From: RGIG3002 sp045546775
Lineage (GTDB): Bacteria; Bacillota; Clostridia; Lachnospirales; Lachnospiraceae
Assembly (NCBI GenBank): GCA_045546775.1
Contig: JAZQDM010000100.1
Location: forward strand, 1 to 64,000
Direction: 5' to 3'
Length of the DNA stretch: 64,000 nt
Shown in pieces: positions 1 to 8,013 of this stretch. The first letter of the stretch is position 1, and each line of letters begins with the position of its first letter. The position numbers and the translations under genes were made by a program. The notes under the pieces are model-generated. The model worked only from the letters and a program-made list of their open reading frames with translations, did not search any database and had not been told where the DNA came from.

Positions 1-4
1 ATGT

Positions 5-12
5 CCTCCTTT
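5..12 (-). promoter_or_regulatory. Ribosome binding site of a gene running off the left edge
   Basis: On the minus strand the sequence reads AAAGGAGG and is followed by only four more bases before the window ends. The start codon it serves must lie just outside the window. Together with the promoter at 64-92 it shows that another minus-strand gene begins at the left edge. Its product cannot be seen. Confidence 0.7.
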
Positions 13-63
13 AACAAAAAATCACAAACCTAATTGTGTCGCGGACTTCTTTGTCCACGTATT

Positions 64-92
64 ATTATAAAGGCTGTCTTTTAAAATCACAA
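64..92 (-). promoter_or_regulatory. Sigma-A type promoter for the gene off the left edge
   Basis: Minus strand hexamers TTGTGA (-35) and TATAAT (-10) are separated by exactly 17 bases. The transcript would have a leader of about 55 bases containing a small GGAC/GTCC hairpin before the ribosome binding site at 5-12. No experimental support is available; the call rests on the match to the consensus and its position. Confidence 0.6.
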
Positions 93-167
93 GCACGTTA
101 TTACATTAAAGTATAAAAAATTTACTACCCATTTTTATGCACATTGTACAATAATACTTGTATACAA

Positions 168-599
168 TTATAAATAGGTTCTCAATCTCGTAATATTCTT
201 CTCTTCAAAATCCATTAATTCTTTCGCCATTTCCACGCTCTGCTTGTCAGCCTCTTTGTTGTGGTTAAGTGTCTTGTACATGTCGGTAAGTCCTCTGTTA
301 CTTCCCTGAATCATCAACTCTGCAATATGGCTTGTGCTTGTATTAAGCATCGTGTTGGAATTGATTCCCATTTTAAGCATCAAGTCTTGAAACTGGTTTC
401 CGTGATACGGTTCTGCTTTCTCCTCAATCATTTTTCCAATCGCACGATTACGAAGCTCCGTATATTTCATGCCCTGTCTTGCAATCTGTCTGGACAATTC
501 CGCATCATGCACCTTATCCGAAATGGTATCAATGGCCTTCATCGCCATCTCTGTATTTTTCTGAATCCCTCTATAAATTGCCAAATCCTGTTTCTGCAT
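168..599 (-). CDS. Small helical hypothetical protein
   Basis: This 143-residue protein is not one I can name. It is predicted almost wholly alpha-helical, rich in Lys, Glu, Met and Asn, and has no signal peptide, membrane segment or cysteine. Its segment around residues 75-100 (NSNTMLNTSTSHIAELMIQG) resembles a conserved block I associate with unnamed Clostridia proteins, possibly a helical bundle. AAAGGAG lies eight bases before the ATG, so the start is well supported. It is monocistronic: its own promoter lies at 668-697 and the large inverted repeat lies further upstream. No catalytic motif is visible. Confidence that it is a real gene is high; its function is unknown. Confidence 0.75.
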   Translation of the reverse strand: MQKQDLAIYRGIQKNTEMAMKAIDTISDKVHDAELSRQIARQGMKYTELRNRAIGKMIEEKAEPYHGNQFQDLMLKMGINSNTMLNTSTSHIAELMIQGSNRGLTDMYKTLNHNKEADKQSVEMAKELMDFEEKNITRLRTYL

Positions 600-667
600 C
601 TGTTTTGCTCCTTTCGCTTATGATCAAACTCCGGCACAAATACGCGCCGACTTATTAGACGAAATCA

Positions 668-697
668 TCTATAAAACTATCATTCCCGAAAGTACAA
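668..697 (-). promoter_or_regulatory. Probable promoter of the small helical protein gene
   Basis: On the minus strand TTGTAC and TATAGA are separated by 18 bases, about 70 bases before the start codon at 599. The hexamers each match the sigma-A consensus at four or five positions. The assignment is by sequence only. Confidence 0.4.
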
Positions 698-737
698 CTT
701 GTATGCAGTTTTCACGATGCATAAATATATTTGGGGA

Positions 738-1016
738 TATAGAAAAAATAGTGGTAAGTAAGAAAGACCAACGTAAAATTGCTACTTCTTACATATCGTT
801 ACAAATTTTTGTATTTTCTTAGTGTTTTGTTTCATGTATAGCAATTTTCATGCACGATGCATGAAAAAGGCGTATTTGAGACAGGATGTCGAATATACGC
901 CGGTTGCGTAATACGTGATACATTTTCTCAAAACACTTAGAAAATTCAATATTTGTAACTATGTAAGAAGTAGCAATTTTACGTTAGTCTCTTACTACCA
1001 CTATTTCCATATTCTC
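738..1016. repeat. Long imperfect inverted repeat with nested hairpins
   Basis: Two arms of roughly 88-92 bases (738-829 and 929-1016) are reverse complements of each other with small mismatches. The core match of 25 bases, 770-794 against 961-985, is perfect. The 99-base centre holds two further hairpins: TTTTCATGCA/TGCATGAAAA at 845-867, and one closed by GGCGTAT/ATACGCC at 869-901. No open reading frame of note lies inside. The stretch 600-1083 has no gene; it holds this element, the promoter at 668-697 and the terminator at 1016-1057. It could be a MITE-like non-autonomous element or a structured RNA. No target duplication is obvious. Confidence 0.85.
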
Positions 1017-1057
1017 AAAAAAACATCCCTTCCGACCACTCCGTCGAAAGGGACATT
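1016..1057 (-). terminator. Rho-independent terminator of the SH3 protein gene
   Basis: On the minus strand a stem built from ATGTCCCTT, a mismatch and CGAC pairs with GTCG, a mismatch and AAGGGAT, then runs into seven T residues. It begins about 25 bases after the stop codon at 1084. The right edge of the large inverted repeat abuts the T-run. Confidence 0.8.
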
Positions 1058-1083
1058 TTTCATCTAATTTCAAATTTTGTTTC

Positions 1084-2391
1084 TTAATCGATTTCTACAT
1101 ACTCGGACTTCACATAAGCTGTTTCGCCGTCGTATTTTACTTTACACCAGCCGTTTGCCAGTTCCATAATCAACTCTAACTTTTCACCGCGGTATGCCAC
1201 GCCAAGTTTATCACTTGTCTCGCTCTGGCCGGAACGGATATTTACGTTCTCGATTGCAGTAACATAACGTGTTTCGCCATCTCCGGTCGTTGTGCTTGTG
1301 GAAGATTGTGTGTCATCCTCTTGTGTATCTTCGTTTTCTGTTGCACCGTCATCTTCCGGTTCTGCCGGCTCTTCCTCAATCATTTCCAAATAATCGGAAC
1401 GGATATAAGCCTCTTCCCCATTATATTCAATGCGGCTCCAGCCATTCAACTTATTTTCCAATATGGTGAATGTCTCGCCTTTTTGTGCTTTTCCTAATTT
1501 ATCTGCGGTCTCACTGTCAGAGCTTCTGATATTTACAACGTCCGTTGTGCGGGCAGTCATAACTTTATCTTCTTCCGGCTCTTCTACCGTTGTTTCGGTC
1601 TCTGTCTCAACCTCTGCTCCTACGGTAGCAGTTTCTGCTTCTGTGGCAGCTTCTGACTCTGCTTCTGCTGCTGCAAGAATCTCTCCAACGGAAATATTAA
1701 GCTGATTGTCAAGCTCTACCAAAAATGCGCTCAAGTTACTGTCGCTTGCACACAAATCTGTGTATTCCACCGTTACTTTGTTGTTCAAATCCACTACATC
1801 GTCCTGAAGGGAAATGCTTTGGCAATATACCAAAACGGATTCATCTCTCTCTCCCTCGTTGATGTAATATGTTCCGTCTTCTTTCTGGCAGATATAAAAT
1901 GCCTGCATGCCCGGAACCGTAACATCATAATCATAAAATTTTACGTGGGAATAAGCATATGCAACAAATGAATTTTCTACAGGTCCTTTTTTTGTATAAA
2001 CATCAATAATCGGATAACTTTCAATATATTTGCTTATTTCTGCGATACGGATTTTTTCCGTGTCATCCACATAGTTGTTAATTGCCATAACTGCATCCAC
2101 ATCACCGGCTGCCAACGCCTGGTAATAGGAGCTGATCAAATTATTAATTTCCGGATACGCATTTACTTCAAAAGGGTCTTCCGGCACAACAATTTCGCCG
2201 TTTGCCTCTGCTGTCACTGCCTCTCCGTCCACTGTCTGGTTTGCCGCTTCCTTTTTGCTTGCAACTAACGCAACAATTACAGTAATAACAACGCATATTG
2301 CGATAACTGCCGGAAACACGATTCGGTTGTGATTCAAAATCCATTCCTTACATTTCTGGAATGTATCTTTCATATTGTTCTTATCTGTCAT
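1084..2391 (-). CDS. Membrane-anchored protein with NTF2-like region and two SH3 domains
   Basis: A 435-residue protein. A short cytoplasmic head is followed by one membrane helix (about residues 21-43), then an extracellular region resembling an NTF2-like fold (about 75-230), an acidic Glu/Ala/Thr-rich linker, and two bacterial SH3 domains (about 275-345 and 375-435). Each SH3 repeat shows the NIRS start and a GW(S/C)(R/K)(I/V) core. Such SH3 domains usually bind peptidoglycan, so an envelope role is inferred; no enzyme motif is seen. The chosen ATG at 2391 follows AAGGAAAGGTG, whereas an upstream in-frame start lacks a ribosome binding site. It lies downstream of tRNA-Arg and has its own terminator. 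Confidence 0.8.
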   Translation of the reverse strand: MTDKNNMKDTFQKCKEWILNHNRIVFPAVIAICVVITVIVALVASKKEAANQTVDGEAVTAEANGEIVVPEDPFEVNAYPEINNLISSYYQALAAGDVDAVMAINNYVDDTEKIRIAEISKYIESYPIIDVYTKKGPVENSFVAYAYSHVKFYDYDVTVPGMQAFYICQKEDGTYYINEGERDESVLVYCQSISLQDDVVDLNNKVTVEYTDLCASDSNLSAFLVELDNQLNISVGEILAAAEAESEAATEAETATVGAEVETETETTVEEPEEDKVMTARTTDVVNIRSSDSETADKLGKAQKGETFTILENKLNGWSRIEYNGEEAYIRSDYLEMIEEEPAEPEDDGATENEDTQEDDTQSSTSTTTGDGETRYVTAIENVNIRSGQSETSDKLGVAYRGEKLELIMELANGWCKVKYDGETAYVKSEYVEID

Positions 2392-2461
2392 ATAAACACC
2401 TTTCCTTGTTTGTATTGACCTGTGATGCACAGAAAACCTTACATAGTCTTTGTGCTAAAGA

Positions 2462-2533
2462 TGCACCCGGCAGGAATCGAACCTGCATTAAAGGCGTCGG
2501 AGGCCTCCGTTCTATCCATTAGACTACGGGTGC
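2462..2533 (-). tRNA. tRNA-Arg (anticodon CCG)
   Basis: A full cloverleaf folds on the minus strand. The acceptor GCACCCG pairs with CGGGTGC and the discriminator is A. The T arm is GCAGG-TTCGATT-CCTGC. The anticodon stem GAGGC/GCCTT closes loop CTCCGAC, giving anticodon CCG, which reads CGG (Arg). The 3-prime CCA is not encoded. Length is 72 bases. It stands alone between the SH3 protein gene and the DUF5688 gene. Confidence 0.95.
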
Positions 2534-2694
2534 ATATTTTCTATATCTCACCGCAATAACTAGTGTGATATATTACAAATTTGTTACAACACAATGCCTA
2601 TCATAACACATGAACACCGTTTTGTCTAGTCTAAGAACCGTACAAATTCTTCCAACAAAATGCCTGTAATACGCGCATTTACGCCCTTTATTAC

Positions 2695-3657
2695 TTAAGC
2701 TATCTCCACTTTTCCCGTAAACCGGTCAAAAAAGTACACCGAATCCGATAAAACTTCTTCTTCCTGCACTTGCGTAGCGTTGATTTCTACCACCATTTCC
2801 CTCAACTGTGACGCTTTTCCTGCCAGCGATGCAGGAACCATAATAATTTCATGAATGGAGCTTGGCAAAATATACAGATTGTCATTGAGCGCCTGGGCAA
2901 AATCTTTTAACACATCCGCATACAAAATGCACGCTGCACCATGTGTTCGGTGTGTATTCGTCAAAACATACATCGGCGTACAATCCGCCGCACTTTCTTC
3001 CTCCAACATGTGCATCGCCATTTCCTCCACCCAGCTTTCTGAAAAAGAAATGTGATTTTCCTGCATTTCTTTCCGTATATCCGCCTCAAACAGTTCCTTT
3101 ATAATTTCCTGCATCGTTTTTATTTCAAACGGATTTTGTACAGGTGTATTGACAATTGCCTCCCGATACAATTCTTTCACTGTCACATTCCACATTTTTA
3201 AATGCTCGTTTTTAATTAAAATGGCAGCATTCCCAAACTGCGGACCGCTACAGTCACAACAAAACAAAATTGCCAAATCCAGAAAACGGATAAACGGCAC
3301 ATCCTCCAGTAAACTTTCATTTTTTTGTGCATTGACCAGTTTATAATAAATTTTCTTTTTTACTTGCTCAAAATCGTGATAAAAGGTAAGTTCCTCGTCG
3401 CAGGAAACTTTGCTGTTTTGGTTAATCTCCATAATCTCGTCACACACCTGTTGCAATTGCATTCCATGTTTGTACGCATGATACAAACCTTCCATATAAA
3501 TGGTAGGTGCAATGTGACTGTCCTTTTCCATAATGACAATACCGGTCAGAACAACTCCGTTATTTTTCCTTACCGAATTGATATTTATCTCGGTTTCTTC
3601 TCCAAAATTAAGCTTTAACTGCTCTTTTACGGCAGCTACAAATTCATCAAAATTCAT
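2695..3657 (-). CDS. DUF5688 family protein
   Basis: A 320-residue protein resembling the DUF5688 family, which is common and often multi-copy in Lachnospiraceae and has no assigned function. It opens with the typical MNFDEFVAAVKEQ start, has a conserved central block around FIRFLDLAILFCC, and a C-terminal part that alternates strands and helices. There is no signal peptide and no membrane helix, so it is probably cytosolic. A good ribosome binding site (GGAGA) precedes the ATG. It is monocistronic: tRNA-Arg lies downstream and a GC-rich palindrome cluster lies immediately upstream, between it and efp. Confidence 0.8.
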   Translation of the reverse strand: MNFDEFVAAVKEQLKLNFGEETEININSVRKNNGVVLTGIVIMEKDSHIAPTIYMEGLYHAYKHGMQLQQVCDEIMEINQNSKVSCDEELTFYHDFEQVKKKIYYKLVNAQKNESLLEDVPFIRFLDLAILFCCDCSGPQFGNAAILIKNEHLKMWNVTVKELYREAIVNTPVQNPFEIKTMQEIIKELFEADIRKEMQENHISFSESWVEEMAMHMLEEESAADCTPMYVLTNTHRTHGAACILYADVLKDFAQALNDNLYILPSSIHEIIMVPASLAGKASQLREMVVEINATQVQEEEVLSDSVYFFDRFTGKVEIA

Positions 3658-3686
3658 TGTTTTCTCCTCTCCAAATTGCCTGAATT

Positions 3687-3793
3687 CGATGCGCTTCGCG
3701 TAATCTCCGTGCGCAAAGACGCGTTACGCTTTGCGTATCGCGCTCTGATTAGCGGTCGTCAAATGGTCATCCGCGCAAGCGCGATGACCATTT
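3687..3793. repeat. GC-rich palindrome cluster A
   Basis: Between efp and the DUF5688 gene lies a stretch much richer in G+C than its surroundings. A perfect 15-pair stem with one bulge and a two-base gap sits at 3761-3793 (AAATGGTCAT ... ATGACCATTT, with CGCGC/GCGCG at the tip). At 3687-3745 CGATGCGC and GCGTATCG form the outer limb of a branched palindrome containing GCGTAA/TTACGC. No coding frame is apparent. Order on the minus strand: efp terminator, long hairpin, GC-rich cluster. The same order recurs at 11.5 kb. Confidence 0.7.
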
Positions 3794-3813
3794 TCCTCGT
3801 CGCCATAACAAAA

Positions 3814-3841
3814 AAGACAATGGATAAAAATCCATTGTCTT
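3814..3841 (-). terminator. Rho-independent terminator of efp
   Basis: Minus strand stem AAGACAATGGAT / ATCCATTGTCTT (12 pairs) with a short A/T loop, followed by a run of T. It starts about 30 bases after the efp stop codon. Confidence 0.9.
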
Positions 3842-3869
3842 ACAAGCTTTTTTATACAGTTTCGAATGA

Positions 3870-4427
3870 TTATACTCTGGAAAGGTATTCACCTGTTCTT
3901 GTATCAATCTTGATTACATCGCCCTGTTCAACGAAAAGCGGAACGGATACGGTAGCACCTGTTTCAACAGTTGCAGGTTTTGTAGCACCTGTAGCTGTAT
4001 CGCCTTTGAAGCCCGGTTCTGTTTCTGTAATCTCAAGTTCTACGAATAACGGCGGTTCTACTGCGAATACGTTTCCGTTGTGAGAACATACTTTACACAT
4101 TTCATTTTCTTTTACAAATTTAAGAGCATCACCGATAGACTCCTGGTTCAAAGCGATCTGCTCATAGTTTTCTGTGTCCATGAAATGGAATAAGTCACCA
4201 TCAGAATATAAGTACTGCATATCTTTTCTGTCAATACGTGCCTGCGGGCATTTTTCTGTCGGTCTGAAAGTTTTTTCTACAACACCGCCACTCTTAATAT
4301 TTTTAAGCTTTGTTCTAACGAACGCTGCTCCTTTTCCCGGTTTTACATGTTGGAATTCAATAATCTGGTAGATGTTATTGTCTAATTCAATGGTAATACC
4401 ATTTCTGAAATCACCTGCAGAAATCAT
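3870..4427 (-). CDS. efp: Translation elongation factor P
   Basis: A 185-residue protein, the normal size for EF-P, which enters the ribosomal E site and relieves stalling at consecutive prolines. The N-terminal KOW-like domain carries the tip loop HVKPGKGAAFVR, whose central lysine is the residue modified in several bacteria. Two OB-fold domains follow, ending in the typical GDVIKIDTRTGEYLSRV. The ATG at 4427 sits behind AGGAGG with proper spacing; an earlier in-frame ATG would give nine extra residues and lacks a ribosome binding site. It has its own promoter-like sequence and terminator, so it is probably monocistronic. Confidence 0.97.
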   Translation of the reverse strand: MISAGDFRNGITIELDNNIYQIIEFQHVKPGKGAAFVRTKLKNIKSGGVVEKTFRPTEKCPQARIDRKDMQYLYSDGDLFHFMDTENYEQIALNQESIGDALKFVKENEMCKVCSHNGNVFAVEPPLFVELEITETEPGFKGDTATGATKPATVETGATVSVPLFVEQGDVIKIDTRTGEYLSRV

Positions 4428-4472
4428 AAAAATAATCCTCCTAAAATTTATCACGTTATAATTCTATAATAG

Positions 4473-4499
4473 TTTATACTAAAATAATTTATTTTTCAA
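4473..4499 (-). promoter_or_regulatory. Possible efp promoter
   Basis: Minus strand TTGAAA and TATAAA hexamers stand about 50-70 bases before the efp start. The spacing is only 15 bases, shorter than ideal, so the exact hexamers are uncertain. Confidence 0.35.
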
Positions 4500-4521
4500 C
4501 TGTTTCTTAAAAAAACATGTC

Positions 4522-5541
4522 CTACAATTGTTTTTTTGTATTGAGCACATAATCAATTGCCATAAGATAGCCTTGCAAACCTTGGCCAAAAATCTGCGTG
4601 TCGCACACTTCCCGCGTCACCGAAACTTTTCGGAACTCTTCTCTTTTTGTAATATCGGAAATGTGAATTTCCACCTTCGGCACAGTAATACTTGCAAGTG
4701 CATCGCGAATCGCATAACTGTAATGGGTGTAGGCACCCGGATTGATGACAATGCCTTCCGTTCCGTCAAAATACGAATCCTGAATACGGTCGATGATAGC
4801 GCCTTCGTGATTGCTCTGGAATACTTCGATGCGGCAATTGCACTCTTTTCCTTTTCGCGCAATCATATTCAGCAAATAGTTGTAATCCTCTTTTCCGTAA
4901 ACGCTCTTTTCACGAATGCCGAGGAAATTAATGTTTGGACCGTTGATAACAAGAATTTTCATTCCGGTATCTTTCGTTGCAGGTTTTGCTGCCTGCTTTT
5001 CTTTGCGGTCTTTCTTTTCATTTTTATGCTGGCGCGACCAATAAATCTGCATGATTTTTTGCATAATCTGTTCTGTTTCCATATCGTCCACATCAATAAT
5101 CACGTCCGCACCGCTTTCATAAAGAGGTGCACGCTCGCTCATCAGTGTCTCGATTTTTTCCATCGGATTGTCGCCCTGCAAAAGCGGACGTGTCGTATCA
5201 TGCTTTAATCTTTTGTACACCGTTTCCGGTCGCACACGCAAATAAACAACCATGCCCAGTTTTTTCAACAGTGCACGATTTTCCTCACGCACCGGTAAGC
5301 CGCCTCCGACGGAAATGATGTGACTGCCCTTTTGTGTAAGCAGTTCTTTTACATAGTCCGTCTCCAATTGTCTAAAATACGCTTCGCCTTTTTCGGCAAA
5401 CAATTCCGAAATCGTACATCCTTGTCTCTTTTGTATTACTTTGTCGGTATCGATAACCGGCATTTTCAATTTATAAGACAGTCTCACTCCGATACTGCTC
5501 TTTCCGCATCCCATAAATCCTATTAAAATTACGTTTCCCAT
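4522..5541 (-). CDS. Fused shikimate kinase / type II 3-dehydroquinate dehydratase
   Basis: A 339-residue bifunctional shikimate-pathway enzyme. Residues about 1-165 are shikimate kinase (AroK): P-loop GFMGCGKSS, the GGGLP substrate loop and the RPLL lid arginine. A Lys/Glu/Ala-rich linker (about 170-190) leads to a complete type II dehydroquinase (AroQ, about 193-339), with INGPNINFLG, the NHEG motif, INPGAYTHYS and the EIHISD strand. The kinase phosphorylates shikimate; the dehydratase makes 3-dehydroshikimate. The start at 5541 lies six bases past the end of aroE, with a weak AGGAA overlapping that stop codon. The internal Met at the dehydroquinase start has no ribosome binding site, so a single fused chain is favoured. 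Confidence 0.93.
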   Translation of the reverse strand: MGNVILIGFMGCGKSSIGVRLSYKLKMPVIDTDKVIQKRQGCTISELFAEKGEAYFRQLETDYVKELLTQKGSHIISVGGGLPVREENRALLKKLGMVVYLRVRPETVYKRLKHDTTRPLLQGDNPMEKIETLMSERAPLYESGADVIIDVDDMETEQIMQKIMQIYWSRQHKNEKKDRKEKQAAKPATKDTGMKILVINGPNINFLGIREKSVYGKEDYNYLLNMIARKGKECNCRIEVFQSNHEGAIIDRIQDSYFDGTEGIVINPGAYTHYSYAIRDALASITVPKVEIHISDITKREEFRKVSVTREVCDTQIFGQGLQGYLMAIDYVLNTKKQL

Positions 5542-5546
5542 GTTTC

Positions 5547-6425
5547 CTATTGTCCCATTTCTTCCTGCATTTTTTTGTATATTACTGCTGCCTGTTCCTT
5601 CGTCACTTCGCAGCTGTTCCACAATTCGTACGCAATAATTCCTTGATACAAAAGCATTTTCAGTCCGTTAAATGCAGGTTTTCCCTGCGCCTTTAACTGC
5701 TTCATAAATTTTGTCTCATAGGGATTAAATATCAAGTCATAGCCGACTTTTACTTTCTTGTAAAACTCTTCTGTCTCCACAACACAGCTGTCGTTATTGG
5801 GATACATGCCAACACTGGTTGCCTGAATGCAAATCCAATTTTCTCCGGCAAGCTTCTCATAATCCGAAAGCGCCAGCGCTTCCACATCTGCCTGCGGGTA
5901 AAAGCCGATTACTTCGTTGGCTACCGCCTGTGCTTTTTCCACCGTACGGTTTAAAATACGGATTTTTTTTGCCTGCTTTTCGGCACACAACACCGCCACT
6001 GCCCTTGCCACGCCGCCGGCACCTAATATGATAACGTCTCCGTCTTCGATTTGTACACCGTCTTCTTTCATGGCGCGGTACAAGCCCGGCATGTCCGTAT
6101 TGTATCCTTTATAGCCACTCTCTGTGCGGACCAGCGTGTTGACCGCTCCGATTTGCTTTGCCAACGGGTCGATAGCAACCAAGGAAGCAATCACATCCGT
6201 TTTGTAAGGCACAGTCACGTTCATGCCCAAAATATTTAAAGCAAACGCACCTTTTACTGCTGCATTCAAATCCGCTTCCACATGAAACGGCACGTACACC
6301 AAATTGTGTCCAAACACTGCCGCAAGAGAATTATGTATAACCGGGGACATCGTATGCTCCACCGGATTTCCAATCAAACCGCACGTTCTTGTTTTTCCGT
6401 TTGTATAATTGTTTTGTCCTTCCAT
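5547..6425 (-). CDS. aroE: Shikimate dehydrogenase
   Basis: A 292-residue NADP-dependent enzyme reducing 3-dehydroshikimate to shikimate. It shows the N-terminal substrate motif GNPVEHTMSPVIHN, the catalytic lysine region NVTVPYK, the NTD segment GYNTDMPG, the nucleotide-binding GAGGVARA and the adjacent NRT sequence. It is directly followed by the AroK-AroQ fusion, so three consecutive shikimate-pathway activities sit together. Its ATG touches the stop codon of the YqeG-like gene upstream, which implies co-transcription and translational coupling. Confidence 0.95.
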   Translation of the reverse strand: MEGQNNYTNGKTRTCGLIGNPVEHTMSPVIHNSLAAVFGHNLVYVPFHVEADLNAAVKGAFALNILGMNVTVPYKTDVIASLVAIDPLAKQIGAVNTLVRTESGYKGYNTDMPGLYRAMKEDGVQIEDGDVIILGAGGVARAVAVLCAEKQAKKIRILNRTVEKAQAVANEVIGFYPQADVEALALSDYEKLAGENWICIQATSVGMYPNNDSCVVETEEFYKKVKVGYDLIFNPYETKFMKQLKAQGKPAFNGLKMLLYQGIIAYELWNSCEVTKEQAAVIYKKMQEEMGQ

Positions 6426-6938
6426 CTATTTTTCTCCCTGTGCATCCAATGTCTTTTTATAAAAATGAAGCACGATTTTTTCCAAATAGCGCTTGAGTAC
6501 AATCTGGATTTCTTCCTTCGGATGAATCGGTTTCACAAGATAGGACCGAATTCCTGCCTTGTTTGCGCCCCACACGTCTGTAAAAAGCTGGTCACCCACA
6601 AAAAGCGTGGAACTTGTATCGGTTCCCATAAGTTCCATTGCTTTGATATAATTTTTCGGCAATGGTTTACCGGCCTTAAAAATATAACGGCTTCCTACCT
6701 GCTCGCTAAAGGATTTGACTCTGGGCTCTTTGTTATTGGACAAAAGCAAAGTCTGTATGCCCAGTTCCTTTAACTGTGCAAACAATGCCAGACTTCTTTC
6801 ATCTGCCGGTGCTCCGTGCGTAACCAACGTATTGTCCACATCAAAAATAACACCTCGCACACCGTTTTCATATTCCTTTTTAAAATCTATCAAATAAGTA
6901 GAATCCAAATATGCATCCGGATAAAACACTTCGAACAT
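6426..6938 (-). CDS. YqeG-family HAD phosphatase
   Basis: A 170-residue HAD-superfamily IIIA phosphatase. The DVDNTL motif (HAD motif I, nucleophile Asp) lies near residue 35. LLLSNN (motif II), a lysine in AGKPLPKN (motif III) and VGDQLFTDVWGAN (motif IV) follow. The family includes YqeG of Bacillus, which normally sits beside aroE and ribosome assembly genes; the aroE context is preserved here. The substrate is unknown, and a mitochondrial relative is a phosphatidylglycerophosphatase. No membrane segment is seen. Confidence 0.9.
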   Translation of the reverse strand: MFEVFYPDAYLDSTYLIDFKKEYENGVRGVIFDVDNTLVTHGAPADERSLALFAQLKELGIQTLLLSNNKEPRVKSFSEQVGSRYIFKAGKPLPKNYIKAMELMGTDTSSTLFVGDQLFTDVWGANKAGIRSYLVKPIHPKEEIQIVLKRYLEKIVLHFYKKTLDAQGEK

Positions 6939-7013
6939 AATCCGTAATCCTCTCTGCCTTTAAGGCGCGTCCGCCGAATATAATATGCGCCACTTTTTTT
7001 CTTTACTATAACA

Positions 7014-7043
7014 AAACACCCTGCACTTATGCAAGGTGTTTCG
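7014..7043 (-). terminator. Terminator after nrdR
   Basis: Minus strand stem AAACACC(T)TGCA / TGCA(G)GGTGTTT with a four-base loop and a short T-rich tail. It begins about ten bases after the nrdR stop codon. Confidence 0.75.
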
Positions 7044-7052
7044 AAAATCTGT

Positions 7053-7505
7053 TTATTTATTCAACACGCTTTTCAATTCATCCATAAACGTATTAATGTC
7101 TTTAAACTCACGATAAACAGAAGCAAATCTGACATAGGCAACGGCTTCCAAATCTTTTAATTTGTCCATCACAAGTTCGCCGATTACCTGACTCGGAATC
7201 TCTTTTTCTTCCCGGTTAAAAATCTCGGTTTCCACCTCATCTACGAGCTGGTTAATCTGCGCCGCACTAATCGGGCGTTTGTGACATGCACGAAGTACGC
7301 CTGCCTCAATCTTGGAACGGTCGTATGTCTCTCTGTTATTGTCTTTCTTAATAATAATAAGCGGAATCGTTTCCACCTTCTCATATGTGGTAAAACGCTT
7401 GTCACACTCATCACAAACACGTCTTCTACGGATAGAATTGTTTTCCTCCGCCGGTCTGGAATCGATTACTCTTGTATTTTCATGACCACAAAATGGACAC
7501 TTCAT
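7053..7505 (-). CDS. nrdR: Transcriptional repressor NrdR
   Basis: A 150-residue regulator of ribonucleotide reductase genes. The N-terminal zinc ribbon shows CPFCGHENTRVIDSRP and CDECDKRFTTYE (four cysteines). An ATP-cone follows with KKDNNRETYDRSKIEAG. It senses ATP/dATP and binds NrdR boxes in front of nrd operons. The start at 7505 is chosen because MKCPFCG is the invariant family start and follows a GGGGG-type ribosome binding site; an upstream in-frame Met would add 29 atypical residues. Its neighbour upstream is the ylmC-like gene. No nrd gene lies in this window. Confidence 0.96.
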   Translation of the reverse strand: MKCPFCGHENTRVIDSRPAEENNSIRRRRVCDECDKRFTTYEKVETIPLIIIKKDNNRETYDRSKIEAGVLRACHKRPISAAQINQLVDEVETEIFNREEKEIPSQVIGELVMDKLKDLEAVAYVRFASVYREFKDINTFMDELKSVLNK

Positions 7506-7597
7506 AGATACCCCCATCTGCCTCTCATAGGCTAACATATTGATATAATCTAGGTTTTTGCCTCTTATATTATAAAATATCTGCCAATTCATGTCAA

Positions 7598-7831
7598 TTA
7601 TATCTTTATGTTAACTAGAATAATATCCGGCCCAACTTGACATATTTCATTGTAGCAAATGACAATGTCCGGCTCACTACAAAAAAAATTGCAAAATTTG
7701 CATGCACCCGGAATAATAATTTTTTTAATCTGACCGGTGCAATGGTCGAACTCAAAATCTGCCACTTTGCCCAGTCTCCTACAATCACGTACATTGATTA
7801 CTTCTTTGCACCTAAACTCCGAAAAAAGCAT
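7598..7831 (-). CDS. YlmC/YmxH family sporulation protein
   Basis: A 77-residue PRC-barrel-type protein of the YlmC/YmxH family, whose members are restricted to spore formers and near relatives. It reads SEFRCKEVINVRDCRRLG at the start, then an acidic D(F/L)EFD turn and a C-terminal beta hairpin. Four cysteines lie in the middle (GACKFCNFFC), which is unusual for such a small protein and might bind metal. The start at 7831 follows AGGTGG. It diverges from sigG, from which it is separated by about 180 bases, so the two may share a regulatory region. The exact role in sporulation is not established. Confidence 0.85.
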   Translation of the reverse strand: MLFSEFRCKEVINVRDCRRLGKVADFEFDHCTGQIKKIIIPGACKFCNFFCSEPDIVICYNEICQVGPDIILVNIKI

Positions 7832-8013
7832 GATTCCACCTGCAATACTCACTTTTTTTATTATATGCATGCAGTGTCACTCGGTGCTTTATCTCATACA
7901 ATTGCAACTTTACATGAATAATTTTCCTGTGTTTTGTACATGATTTTAGTATAAAAATCAACGGACAGCTCCTTATCTGAGCAACGTTGGACGCAAACGA
8001 AGGAGGCTTACAC

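Noticed and set aside
4947..4967. Separate dehydroquinase start inside the AroK-AroQ chain
   Set aside because: The internal ATG has no ribosome binding site and the frame continues from the kinase without interruption, so a fusion is simpler.
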